In this document: piece after piece, positions 7,835 through 15,165 of the stretch | Layout of the letters: every line of letters begins with the position of its first letter | Position numbering within the stretch: position 1 is the stretch's first letter | Assembly (NCBI GenBank): GCA_947366105.1 | Contig: CANAZK010000009.1 | Coordinates: forward strand, 1 to 35,052 | Length of the DNA stretch: 35,052 nt | Reading direction: 5' to 3' | From: an uncultured Lachnospiraceae bacterium | Lineage (GTDB): Bacteria > Bacillota > Clostridia > Lachnospirales > Lachnospiraceae | The notes under the pieces: generated by a model | The model's database searches: none | The model's input: the letters and a program-made list of their open reading frames with translations, nothing else | What the model was told of the DNA's origin: nothing | Translations under genes and position numbers: made by a program

Positions 7835-8554
7835 ATGAAAGGAATTCTCTTATCAGGATTTTTCCAAAACTTTGCCGATGCGTTTTATAAAGCGGTGATA
7901 AAGGACCAAAGATATCTGGCGTATTTGGACGGGCTTAAGGTCACACTTTTGATTTCGGTTTTGGCAATACTTATCGGTACGGCTATTGGTCTTGTGGTTG
8001 CCGTTGTGAAAGTGGCATCGTCACAGAACAAGAAAATGTGGATACTGAATAAGTTATGTAATCTATATACAACGGTTATCAGGGGCACGCCGGTTATGGT
8101 TCAGCTTCTTATTATCTATAATCTTGTATTTACCGCAAGGGATACGAATGAGATTATTGTCGGAGCCGTCTGCTTTGGTATCAATTCAGGCGCATATGTG
8201 GCAGAGATTATAAGGGCGGGTATTGAGTCTGTTGACAGAGGACAGATGGAAGCGGGGCGCTCACTTGGGTTTAATTATATTCAGACAATGCGTTTTATCA
8301 TTATTCCGCAGGCGATCAAAAATATTCTTCCCGCACTTGGAAATGAGCTTATTGTATTGATTAAAGAGACGTCGGTTGCAGGAGTGATTGCCGTAACTGA
8401 TTTGACCAAGGCGGCGCAGTATGTTGGTTCAGTGACATGGGATGTACTTCCTCCTCTTTATCTGGCGGCAGCATGTTATCTTGTGATGACGCTTGGAATT
8501 ACAAAGATTTTGGAGTATTTTGAAAGGAGAATGACGCAAGGTGATAATCACTAA
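7835..8554 (+). CDS. Polar amino acid ABC transporter, permease
   Basis: A 239-residue inner-membrane permease of the HisM/GlnP family with about five hydrophobic helices. The coupling loop that contacts the ATPase reads [22 protein letters not shown] at about 133-154, a textbook EAA motif. The early [16 protein letters not shown] is the usual first helix. GAAAGGA at 7819-7825 precedes the ATG. The gene overlaps the ATPase gene by 14 bases, so the two are translationally coupled. A single permease gene implies a homodimeric channel. Confidence 0.94.
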   Translation: MKGILLSGFFQNFADAFYKAVIKDQRYLAYLDGLKVTLLISVLAILIGTAIGLVVAVVKVASSQNKKMWILNKLCNLYTTVIRGTPVMVQLLIIYNLVFTARDTNEIIVGAVCFGINSGAYVAEIIRAGIESVDRGQMEAGRSLGFNYIQTMRFIIIPQAIKNILPALGNELIVLIKETSVAGVIAVTDLTKAAQYVGSVTWDVLPPLYLAAACYLVMTLGITKILEYFERRMTQGDNH

Positions 8555-9263
8555 AGACCTACAAAAATCCTTTGGCGGTAATCAGGTGCTTCGAGGAATT
8601 AACGAGCATATCGAAAAAGGCGAGAAAGTTGTAATTATCGGACCTTCAGGTTCGGGGAAGTCTACGTTTCTGCGGTGCCTGAATCTTTTGGAAGAGCCGA
8701 CGGGCGGAGAAATCTGGTTTGAGGGAAATAATATTACGGATAAAGGAACGGATATTAATAAATTAAGGCAGAAAATGGGGATGGTATTCCAGCAGTTTAA
8801 TCTGTTTCCCCACATGACTGTAAAAGAGAACATAACTCTTGCGCCTGTTCAGCTTGGAATTATGAACAGGGAGGAATCGGAGAAAAAAGCTTTAGAGCTT
8901 TTGAAGCGTGTAGGACTTCCTGAGAAAGCAGAGCAGTACCCAAAACAGTTATCCGGCGGTCAGAAGCAGCGTATCGCAATTGCTAGGGCGCTTGCCATGA
9001 ACCCGGATGTGATGCTGTTTGATGAACCTACATCGGCGCTTGACCCGGAGATGGTGGGAGAAGTGCTGGAACTGATGAAGGAGCTGGCAGATGAAGGGAT
9101 GACGATGGTTGTTGTGACTCATGAGATGGGATTTGCAAAGGAAGTGGCGACAAGAATATTGTTCATTGATGAAGGGGTAGTGAAGGAGCAGAATACTCCG
9201 AAGGAGTTTTTTGAGAATCCGCACGACCCACGGCTGAAAGAATTTTTATCAAAAGTTTTATAG
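8541..9263 (+). CDS. Polar amino acid ABC transporter, ATP-binding protein
   Basis: A 240-residue ATPase of the GlnQ/HisP family that powers the importer. Walker A is GPSGSGKST at about 33-41, followed by the Q-loop in [12 protein letters not shown], signature LSGGQKQR, Walker [13 protein letters not shown], and the switch histidine in VVTHEMGFA. The start codon is GTG at 8541, inside the permease gene, with AAGGAGA at 8523-8529 as ribosome site at a slightly long spacing. The downstream hairpin at 9275-9297 ends the operon. Confidence 0.96.
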   Translation: MIITKDLQKSFGGNQVLRGINEHIEKGEKVVIIGPSGSGKSTFLRCLNLLEEPTGGEIWFEGNNITDKGTDINKLRQKMGMVFQQFNLFPHMTVKENITLAPVQLGIMNREESEKKALELLKRVGLPEKAEQYPKQLSGGQKQRIAIARALAMNPDVMLFDEPTSALDPEMVGEVLELMKELADEGMTMVVVTHEMGFAKEVATRILFIDEGVVKEQNTPKEFFENPHDPRLKEFLSKVL

Positions 9264-9274
9264 AGGTATTTTAC

Positions 9275-9297
9275 GGAGGCGGAAACGCCTCCTTTTT
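9275..9297 (+). terminator. Terminator of the amino acid importer operon
   Basis: GGAGGCG (9275-9281) and CGCCTCC (9286-9292) pair around a GAAA tetraloop and are followed by five T. A textbook rho-independent terminator. Confidence 0.95.
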
Positions 9298-9340
9298 GTG
9301 TGAAAACATTCTATATTTCATTAACATTTGATAAACTTTG

Positions 9341-9369
9341 TTGACTTTAGAATTCAAAGAGAATATAGT
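9341..9369 (+). promoter_or_regulatory. Predicted promoter for the zinc-ribbon/arsC-like/sfsA-mutY unit
   Basis: TTGACT (9341-9346) and TATAGT (9364-9369) are separated by 17 bases. The first start codon lies 60 bases downstream. Confidence 0.7.
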
Positions 9370-9380
9370 GTGAAGCATAT

Positions 9381-9401
9381 CATATTGAACGGCTCAATAT
9401 G
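9381..9401. promoter_or_regulatory. Palindrome in the 5' untranslated region
   Basis: CATATTGA (9381-9388) and TCAATATG (9394-9401) form a perfect eight-base inverted repeat around ACGGC. It lies just after the predicted transcription start of the unit beginning at 9430. It could be an operator or an RNA hairpin, and no regulator gene is adjacent. Confidence 0.45.
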
Positions 9402-9429
9402 AAAGTATATTTGAAATGGGGAATCTGAT

Positions 9430-9828
9430 ATGAAAGAAAAATTACAACGGTTTATGATTGGACGTTACGGGGTGGATTCGCTGAACAAGTTTTTGCTCGG
9501 GGCGTCAATCGTTTTGATGATCATGTCGATGCTTACAAGGAGAGGAAATGCATTATATACACTTGCCTTATTGCTGTTAGCGTTCAGTTATGTTAGAATG
9601 TTTTCGAGAAACACTCAGAAAAGATACCAAGAGAATATAAAATTTTGGAATATAAAAAATAAGTTTTTGGGTTTCTTTAAAAAGCAGAGGTCTTATATGG
9701 AACAGAGAAAGACCCACCATATCTATAAATGTCCTACATGCAGACAGAAGATAAGGATTCCAAGAGGAAAAGGAAGGATTTGTGTTACTTGTCCTGCGTG
9801 TAAGACAGAGTTTATTAAAAACAGCTAG
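9430..9828 (+). CDS. Small membrane protein with C-terminal zinc ribbon
   Basis: A 132-residue protein. Two hydrophobic segments at about 19-37 and 43-58 suggest a membrane hairpin. A basic linker follows, then a zinc ribbon with CPTC (Cys101, Cys104) and CVTCPAC (Cys118, Cys121, Cys124), where Cys101/104 and Cys121/124 are the likely zinc ligands. Short membrane proteins of this plan are common in Clostridia but have no assigned role. The next gene begins 12 bases after the stop with its own ribosome site, so it probably heads an operon with the ArsC/Spx-like and SfsA-MutY genes. Confidence 0.85.
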   Translation: MKEKLQRFMIGRYGVDSLNKFLLGASIVLMIMSMLTRRGNALYTLALLLLAFSYVRMFSRNTQKRYQENIKFWNIKNKFLGFFKKQRSYMEQRKTHHIYKCPTCRQKIRIPRGKGRICVTCPACKTEFIKNS

Positions 9829-9840
9829 GAGAGGAAAGAG

Positions 9841-10197
9841 ATGAGTATTTTATTCTTAGAATATCCAAAGTGCAGTACATGCCAGAAAGCAAAAAAGTGG
9901 CTTGAAGGCAAAGGCGTAGATTTTGAGGAGCGCCATATTGTGGAGAATAATCCGACGGCGGAAGAATTGAGAGAGTTCCATCAGAAGAGCGGACTGCCTC
10001 TTAAGAGATTTTTTAATACAAGCGGTTTAAAATATAAAGAGCTGCAGCTAAGGGATAAGCTTCCGCAGATGTCTGAAGAAGAGCAGTATGAGCTCCTTGC
10101 CACGGACGGAATGCTTGTAAAGCGTCCGCTGCTTGTGGGAGAGAATTTTGCGGTTCCAGGCTTTAAAGAGGCTTCATGGGAAGAGGTTTGCAAGTAA
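9841..10197 (+). CDS. ArsC/Spx family thioredoxin-fold protein
   Basis: A 118-residue protein of the arsenate reductase/Spx superfamily (YffB, Spx, MgsR). The redox motif CSTC is at residues 11-14, followed by AKKWLEGKGVDF. A central conserved stretch PLKRFFNTSG and a late LVKRPLLVG match the family, where the arginine before Pro usually contributes to the active site. The length suits stand-alone ArsC-like reductases, and nothing here marks it as an RNA-polymerase-binding Spx. AGGAGAGGAAAGAG precedes the ATG. The stop overlaps the next start (TAATG), so translation of the SfsA-MutY gene is coupled. Confidence 0.9.
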   Translation: MSILFLEYPKCSTCQKAKKWLEGKGVDFEERHIVENNPTAEELREFHQKSGLPLKRFFNTSGLKYKELQLRDKLPQMSEEEQYELLATDGMLVKRPLLVGENFAVPGFKEASWEEVCK

Positions 10198-11948
10198 TGA
10201 ATTATGAAAGAATTCAGGTTGGGAGGTTCATAGAACGTCCCAACCGTTTTATTGCGCGTATAGAAATAAATGGGAATATAGAAACAGTACATGTGAAGAA
10301 CACGGGACGATGCGCGGAGCTTTTAAGGCCCGGGGCAACGGTTTATGTACAAGAAAGCGATAACCCGGAACGCAAAACCCGATGGGATTTAATAGGTGTG
10401 GAAAAAAGCGGGAGAATGGTCAATGTGGATTCTCAGATACCTAATTATGTTGTAAAGGAATGGATTGAGACAGGGAATCTGTTTAAGTCACCGACGCTGA
10501 TTAAACCGGAGAAAACATATGGCCAGTCAAGATTTGACCTTTATGTAGAAGAGGGAGAGCGGAAAGCATTTATTGAAGTGAAAGGCGTGACGCTTGAAGA
10601 GAATGGTACGGCACGTTTCCCGGATGCGCCCACAGAGCGGGGAGTGAAGCATGTAGAAGAGCTCTGCGGGGCAGTAAAGGACGGATATGAAGCATATGTT
10701 ATATTTGTGATACAAATGCAGGGCATACGGTATTTTACCCCGAATGAGGCAATGCATAAGGCATTTGGAGATGCACTCAGAAAGGCGAAACAGACGGGGG
10801 TGCATATACTTGCTTATGACTGTAAGGTGAAAAAAGACAGTATTATAATGAATAAGCAGGTTCCGGTTATCCTGGAGCAGCCGCTTCTTATGGAGGCAGC
10901 GGAACCGATTACAGCTTGGTACAGAAAGAATCGAAGACAGCTTCCCTGGAGGGAACATTTAAGTGCGTACCGTGTATGGGTGTCGGAGATTATGCTGCAG
11001 CAGACCCGCGTGGAGGCGGTAAAGCCTTATTACGAAAGATTCATGCAGGAGCTCCCAACGGTAAAATCGCTGGCAGAAGCAGAGGAGGACAAACTTTTGA
11101 AGCTGTGGGAGGGGCTGGGGTATTATAATCGCGTGAGAAATATGCAGAAAGCGGCACGGCAGATTATGAAAGACTTCGGCGGAGAGTTTCCGGCAGACTA
11201 CGACAGCATCCGTTCTCTTGCAGGAGTCGGCAATTATACGGCTGGAGCTATCAGTTCATTTGCATACGGAATTCCGAAACCCGCTGTGGACGGAAATGTT
11301 TTGAGAGTGCTTTCAAGAATACTTGGAAGTGATGAGGACATTATGAAGGCGTCTGTCAGAAGCAGAATGGAAGCGGCGGTGGAAGAGGTTATCCCAAGAA
11401 ATGCTGCCAGTGAATTTAACCAAGGGCTGATAGAACTCGGCGCTTTGGTATGCGTGCCGAACGGCGTGGCGAAATGTGGGGAGTGTCCGGTAAGGCACAT
11501 CTGTATTGCTCAAAAAGAAGACCGGGTGACTGAGCTTCCGGTGAAATCAAAGGCAAAGGCGAGAAAGATTGAAAAGAGAACAGTTTTCATCTTCAAGGAC
11601 GGAGAGAAAGCGGCAATCCGCAAACGTCCGGGCAAGGGGCTTCTTGCAGGGCTGTATGAACTGCCGAACGAGACGGGGCATATGAGTGAAAACGAAGTGA
11701 TTGCTTATTGCAAGAAAGAAGGCTTGACTCCTATCCGACTGAAAGCGTTGGGAGAGGCAAAGCATATTTTCAGCCATATCGAGTGGCATATGAAAGGATA
11801 TGCGGTTCAATTGGATGAACTGTCCGAAAACTGTGCAGAAAGCATGGTATTTGTCCGTCCGGAGGAGGTAGAAAGAGAGTATCCCATTCCGGCGGCATTT
11901 GAAGCATATACGAGATATCTTGATATCAGGCTGGGGCCTGAGAAATAA
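10197..11948 (+). CDS. mutY: SfsA-MutY fusion: DNA-binding/nuclease-like domain plus adenine glycosylase
   Basis: A 583-residue fusion in one frame. Residues 1 to about 227 match SfsA (sugar fermentation stimulation protein, OB-like N-terminus plus nuclease-like fold): FIERPNRFIARI, VKNTGRCAELL, QSRFDLY, and FIEVKGVTL with FPDAPTERGVKH. Residues about 235-583 match MutY, which removes adenine mispaired with 8-oxoguanine: catalytic Glu264 in SEIMLQQT, helix-hairpin-helix LAGVGNYTAGA from 341, catalytic Asp365 in DGNVLR, and a [4Fe-4S] set Cys419, Cys427, Cys430, Cys436. The C-terminal Nudix-like 8-oxoG-reading domain has the FSHIEWHM stretch. The start at 10197 is preferred because it overlaps the previous stop; an in-frame ATG at 10176 lies inside the arsC-like gene. 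No stop or frameshift lies between the domains. Confidence 0.92.
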   Translation: MNYERIQVGRFIERPNRFIARIEINGNIETVHVKNTGRCAELLRPGATVYVQESDNPERKTRWDLIGVEKSGRMVNVDSQIPNYVVKEWIETGNLFKSPTLIKPEKTYGQSRFDLYVEEGERKAFIEVKGVTLEENGTARFPDAPTERGVKHVEELCGAVKDGYEAYVIFVIQMQGIRYFTPNEAMHKAFGDALRKAKQTGVHILAYDCKVKKDSIIMNKQVPVILEQPLLMEAAEPITAWYRKNRRQLPWREHLSAYRVWVSEIMLQQTRVEAVKPYYERFMQELPTVKSLAEAEEDKLLKLWEGLGYYNRVRNMQKAARQIMKDFGGEFPADYDSIRSLAGVGNYTAGAISSFAYGIPKPAVDGNVLRVLSRILGSDEDIMKASVRSRMEAAVEEVIPRNAASEFNQGLIELGALVCVPNGVAKCGECPVRHICIAQKEDRVTELPVKSKAKARKIEKRTVFIFKDGEKAAIRKRPGKGLLAGLYELPNETGHMSENEVIAYCKKEGLTPIRLKALGEAKHIFSHIEWHMKGYAVQLDELSENCAESMVFVRPEEVEREYPIPAAFEAYTRYLDIRLGPEK

Positions 11949-11964
11949 CAAAAGGACAGCGTAT

Positions 11965-12003
11965 AAAAAGGCGATACTGCATTTAATGCGGCATCGCCTT
12001 TTT
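11965..12003. terminator. Bidirectional terminator between sfsA-mutY and the small membrane gene
   Basis: AAAAGGCGAT (11966-11975) pairs with ATCGCCTTTT (11993-12002), with a smaller inner CTGCAT/ATGCGG stem. T runs follow the stem on both strands, so it can end transcription in both directions. Confidence 0.85.
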
Positions 12004-12052
12004 ACGACGTTTCACTTATCTTCATGATTTTTTTATTCCTCCTTGTCCGTCG

Positions 12053-12277
12053 CTATTCTGTAAGTCGGCAGATATTGCTGATAACAAGTGTTTTTAAATT
12101 TTTAGCGCATTTGATTGTGCTTACAGCAAAGTCGGATTTGTATGCTGCTTTAATAAATACGCTTACCATAAATCTCTTGTTGTGAAGGAATGGTACCTTT
12201 ACAGAAGTCTTGTCATCAATAACAACCAAAAGGATTAAAGCTAAAATCAAGCTGGACAATACTGATAAAATTAACAT
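12053..12277 (-). CDS. Small basic membrane protein, unknown function
   Basis: A 74-residue protein with one N-terminal hydrophobic helix (about residues 2-20) followed by a basic, Lys-rich tail, probably facing the cytoplasm. No family recognised. It has good expression signals: GAGGAGG before the ATG and a minus-strand promoter at 12319-12347. It ends about 50 bases before the bidirectional terminator. It lies downstream of the PAP2-type gene, whose last codons overlap its -35 box. Confidence 0.55.
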   Translation of the reverse strand: MLILSVLSSLILALILLVVIDDKTSVKVPFLHNKRFMVSVFIKAAYKSDFAVSTIKCAKNLKTLVISNICRLTE

Positions 12278-12318
12278 ACAATCGCCTCCTCACGGTAGAA
12301 ATCGTTTAAGTTAAAATT

Positions 12319-12347
12319 ATCATACAGCTCAATTGTCTGAAAGTCAA
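12319..12347 (-). promoter_or_regulatory. Predicted promoter for the 74-residue membrane protein
   Basis: On the minus strand TTGACT (plus 12342-12347) and TATGAT (plus 12319-12324) are spaced by 17 bases. The -35 box overlaps the stop codon of the upstream PAP2-type gene. Confidence 0.6.
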
Positions 12348-13009
12348 TGCATTTTTAATAAATTACGAGATAAATTTTCTGCATGATTCCTTTCCGAACG
12401 ATAAACAATTGAATAAATAATTCCGGCCATCACGCATCCGCCGATTACATCCACTACGGAATGCTGCTTCAAAAACATGGTTGATAAAATAATGGAAACA
12501 GTAAGGGTGAATGAACCAATCTGAAGTAATCTGTATTTTCTGAGTTTCTTATTATGAGCGATTGCCAAATATACGCCGATTGAATTATATACATGGATAC
12601 TTGGAAGCACATTTGTAGGAGTATCGGCTCTGTACAGATTCTTCACCATATCTACAAAAATATTATCTCGCGTAAATGTGTCCGGGCGTAAATCAAGCCC
12701 GTTTGGATAGACTGTCGAAATAATGAGAAAAAGCGTCATGCCGCTGAACAATAAGATGATAAGGCGGTAAAAATCTGATTTCTCTGCAAACAAAAAGAAA
12801 TATCCAATTGTGGCTGCAATATAGGCAAACCATAGAAGATACGGGATTATAAAATATTCGATAAACGGGATTTTGTCATCAATTCCCATGTGAATCAGGT
12901 TATAGTCTGTTGTGACGGTATTTTCTAAATACAAAAACCACGGAATATAAATAAACGCATATAAAGCCACCCATCCGTGTTTATATTTTTCAAAAAGTTT
13001 TTTGGCCAT
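12344..13009 (-). CDS. PAP2-superfamily membrane phosphatase/transferase
   Basis: A 221-residue protein with about six hydrophobic helices, of the PAP2 superfamily in the inositolphosphotransferase-like branch. The catalytic histidines are visible: His139 in LPSIHVYNSIG and His183 with Asp187 in KQHSVVDVIGG. The classical first motif KxxxxxxRP is reduced to a region around DLRPDTFT. Such enzymes hydrolyse or transfer lipid phosphates (phosphatidic acid, undecaprenyl pyrophosphate, phosphoinositol groups). AAGGAG precedes the ATG. The lipid-kinase gene lies directly upstream on the same strand, suggesting a shared role in phospholipid or diacylglycerol turnover (inference). Confidence 0.88.
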   Translation of the reverse strand: MAKKLFEKYKHGWVALYAFIYIPWFLYLENTVTTDYNLIHMGIDDKIPFIEYFIIPYLLWFAYIAATIGYFFLFAEKSDFYRLIILLFSGMTLFLIISTVYPNGLDLRPDTFTRDNIFVDMVKNLYRADTPTNVLPSIHVYNSIGVYLAIAHNKKLRKYRLLQIGSFTLTVSIILSTMFLKQHSVVDVIGGCVMAGIIYSIVYRSERNHAENLSRNLLKMH

Positions 13010-13069
13010 AGATGAATACTCCTTCGCTGTAAGTGTAATGCATTTCTGTCAATAATACATTTTGAATGC

Positions 13070-13098
13070 ATTATATCACGTGATTTTCATAACCACAA
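13070..13098 (-). promoter_or_regulatory. Predicted promoter for the PAP2-type gene
   Basis: On the minus strand TTGTGG (plus 13093-13098) and TATAAT (plus 13070-13075) are 17 bases apart. It lies between the lipid kinase stop and the PAP2 start. Confidence 0.5.
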
Positions 13099-13126
13099 GG
13101 AAGGAGCCTGTTTCTTAATAAAATAT

Positions 13127-14053
13127 TTAATATTTTTTCAATGTAATTACGTTCAGCTGCGTTGGAAGGCAGGTCAGGGAAATATCATTCTGTAAGAACC
13201 AAGGCTCGCCGTCGGTGTGGAGCGCCAAAGGTTTTTGAGAATGAATGTGAATGGTCTTGCAGTCATACGTATGGACACCTTTAAAATATACGTGCTTTCC
13301 CCAAAAGGCTGTCGGCAGAAGCAATAACATCTTAAGCTTCGGCATGTCTGTGATGGCACAGATACTGAGCTTGCCATCGGAGGGATTGGCTTTTGGGGCA
13401 AACATAAATCCCCCTCCGGCATACCGATGATTCATGGATGCAATCAAATAGCACCTTGAAAACGTGTGGGATTCTGTATTGTCCAAAGTGATTGTAACCT
13501 GCTCCGGAGTGAGAAAGAGCCACTGCCGTAATGCGATGAAGACATATACAAGCTTGCCTAATTTGAACTTATTAAGCAGCGTTTTAAGCTTAGATACAAC
13601 AACCTCATGACAGATAGCGGCATCAAATCCCATGCCTGAGCTTACGGCAAAACGTCTCTTTTTATTTTTATAAGAAAGCTCTCCGATATCCATTTTCTCA
13701 ATGAACTTGGATGATAATATATTTTCGAGAGCCTCCACAGGGTTTGTAGGGAGCCCGTAACTTCTTGCGAAATCATTACTGGATCCGGTTGGTATATAGC
13801 CCAAAGTAACTTTATCAGGATGGACAAGACCGTTTACTACTTCGTTGACGGTTCCGTCGCCCCCTACCGCGATAATAGTATGGGTTTCGCCGTCTGAAGT
13901 CAGCTCACGGACAATTTTTGTAGCGTGTTTTTGATGTTTGGTGAAAAAAGCTTTGTATTTTATCTGTCTATTATCTAAAACCACTTGTATCTCTTTCCAA
14001 ACATACCGTCCCATGCCTGAGCGGGAATTTGGATTTACAATGAATGTATACAT
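13127..14053 (-). CDS. Diacylglycerol kinase-like lipid kinase (DagK/YegS family)
   Basis: A 308-residue soluble kinase of the DAGK catalytic-domain family (DgkB, YegS, BmrU). The nucleotide-binding signature GGDGTVNEVVNG starts at Gly64 with Asp66. It is followed by IPTGSSNDFARS, the family's second motif, and a late HTDGEP stretch near the C-terminus that completes the active site. These enzymes phosphorylate diacylglycerol or related lipids at the membrane surface using ATP. A GAAGGAGA site precedes the ATG. The gene is divergent from the ArsR-type regulator, and their -35 boxes overlap. Confidence 0.93.
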   Translation of the reverse strand: MYTFIVNPNSRSGMGRYVWKEIQVVLDNRQIKYKAFFTKHQKHATKIVRELTSDGETHTIIAVGGDGTVNEVVNGLVHPDKVTLGYIPTGSSNDFARSYGLPTNPVEALENILSSKFIEKMDIGELSYKNKKRRFAVSSGMGFDAAICHEVVVSKLKTLLNKFKLGKLVYVFIALRQWLFLTPEQVTITLDNTESHTFSRCYLIASMNHRYAGGGFMFAPKANPSDGKLSICAITDMPKLKMLLLLPTAFWGKHVYFKGVHTYDCKTIHIHSQKPLALHTDGEPWFLQNDISLTCLPTQLNVITLKKY

Positions 14054-14082
14054 AAGAAATCTCCTTCACGTTTGTTAGACTA

Positions 14083-14111
14083 ATTATAGCAAACAAAGGC
14101 TTTGACAACAA
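14083..14111 (-). promoter_or_regulatory. Predicted promoter for the lipid kinase gene
   Basis: On the minus strand TTGTTG (plus 14106-14111) and TATAAT (plus 14083-14088) are 17 bases apart. The -35 box shares bases 14106-14107 with the -35 box of the divergent regulator promoter. Confidence 0.6.
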
Positions 14112-14130
14112 TACAGGAAGAGTCTATTAT
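14102..14130 (+). promoter_or_regulatory. Predicted promoter for the ArsR-type regulator
   Basis: TTGACA (14102-14107) and TATTAT (14125-14130) are exactly 17 bases apart, a near-consensus housekeeping promoter. The palindromic operator begins two bases after the -10 box. Confidence 0.78.
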
Positions 14131-14131
14131 A

Positions 14132-14156
14132 TTTATAACAAAAATATTGTTATAAA
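14132..14156. promoter_or_regulatory. Palindromic operator at the regulator's transcription start
   Basis: TTTATAACAA (14132-14141) and TTGTTATAAA (14147-14156) are a perfect ten-base inverted repeat around AAATA. It covers the predicted transcription start and ends 16 bases before the ATG. The position fits repression by a dimeric winged-helix protein, most simply the product of the gene it precedes. Confidence 0.72.
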
Positions 14157-14172
14157 TCAGGAAGAGGTTGTT

Positions 14173-15090
14173 ATGGGACAAACAGAATATTTAAGTTTTA
14201 ACGAAAGCGTCAGGATAATTGCGGTGGGAAAGGCTTTATCTTCTGAACTGAGAATTCAAATTCTCAAAGCTTTGGAGAATCATTCTTATAATGTAAATGA
14301 AATTGCGGAGCTTCTTAATATCCCGGCATCGTCGGCGGCTATGCATGTAAGGGTACTGGAGGAGGCGGGACTTATTCAGACGGAACTGAAATCGGCGGTA
14401 CGGGGCTCAATGAAGGTTTGTACAAGAGCCGTGGACAGTCTTGTGATTGGGCTTAGAGAGAAGAGTGGAGAACGAGTGGAAACCATCAGTATGCCTATTG
14501 GAAATTTTGTAGATTACCGAGTTGAGCCTACATGCGGAATCGTGTCTTGGGAAGGGTATATTGATGTGGAGGATGAACCGGCCGTTTTCTATAATCCAAG
14601 GAGGACAGAGGCAAAGCTTATCTGGCTTGGAGATGGTTATCTCGAATACCGGTTTCCGAATGCGGCGTTAAAGAAGAATGAACTGACAGAACTAAGCCTT
14701 TCGGCAGAGGTCTGCTCAGAGGATCATGATTATAATATGGACTGTCCTTCGGATATTACGTTGTGGATTAATGATATTGAAGTGGGGACATACAGGTGTC
14801 CAAGCGATTTTGGAGGAAGAAGAGGCAAACTGAATCCCACATGGTGGCCGGATAAGAATACCCAATATGGGATGCTGAAAACGTGGAGCATTGATAATGA
14901 AGGCACATATCTTGACAAAGAGAAGAAGAGCAGCCATACACTTGAGGAATTTCGCCTTAGGGAGGGGAATTATATTTCAATAAGAATTGGAATAAAGGAA
15001 AATGCGGCGTGCAAGGGAGGAATCAATATTTTCGGAGATTGCTTTGGAGATTATTCACAGGATATGGTGCTGAGGCTTAAATATAAATAA
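14173..15090 (+). CDS. ArsR-type transcriptional regulator with large C-terminal sensor-like domain
   Basis: A 305-residue protein. Residues about 10-95 are a winged helix of the ArsR/HTH_5 type: SELRIQILKALENH, then NVNEIAELLNIPASSAAMHVRVLEEAGLI as helix-turn-helix. Residues about 105-305 form a beta-rich domain, with many Trp, Tyr and Gly and several Cys (Thr-Cys-Gly, Val-Cys-Ser, Asp-Cys-Pro, Arg-Cys-Pro, Ala-Cys-Lys, Asp-Cys-Phe), resembling carbohydrate-binding or jelly-roll folds. The sensed signal is unknown. ArsR repressors are usually about 100 residues, so this is an extended form seen in Firmicutes. The operator at 14132-14156 indicates autoregulation, and the ABC exporter begins 75 bases downstream. 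GGAAGAGG precedes the ATG. Confidence 0.88.
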   Translation: MGQTEYLSFNESVRIIAVGKALSSELRIQILKALENHSYNVNEIAELLNIPASSAAMHVRVLEEAGLIQTELKSAVRGSMKVCTRAVDSLVIGLREKSGERVETISMPIGNFVDYRVEPTCGIVSWEGYIDVEDEPAVFYNPRRTEAKLIWLGDGYLEYRFPNAALKKNELTELSLSAEVCSEDHDYNMDCPSDITLWINDIEVGTYRCPSDFGGRRGKLNPTWWPDKNTQYGMLKTWSIDNEGTYLDKEKKSSHTLEEFRLREGNYISIRIGIKENAACKGGINIFGDCFGDYSQDMVLRLKYK

Positions 15091-15102
15091 AGTATAAAAT
15101 TC

Positions 15103-15131
15103 TTGACGTTGCCGGAATATGGTAATAAGAT
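15103..15131 (+). promoter_or_regulatory. Predicted promoter for the heterodimeric ABC exporter
   Basis: TTGACG (15103-15108) and TAAGAT (15126-15131) are 17 bases apart, directly after the regulator's stop. No copy of the regulator's ten-base half-site is visible here, so control by the regulator may act mainly from the upstream promoter. Confidence 0.55.
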
Positions 15132-15165
15132 AACGGTTAGATATTTAACTGGAAAGGGGTTTGAC

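Noticed and set aside
15103..15165. A longer N-terminus for ABC half A starting at TTG 15103
   Set aside because: The extension has no ribosome site and coincides with a good promoter; ATG 15166 has AAAGGGG before it.
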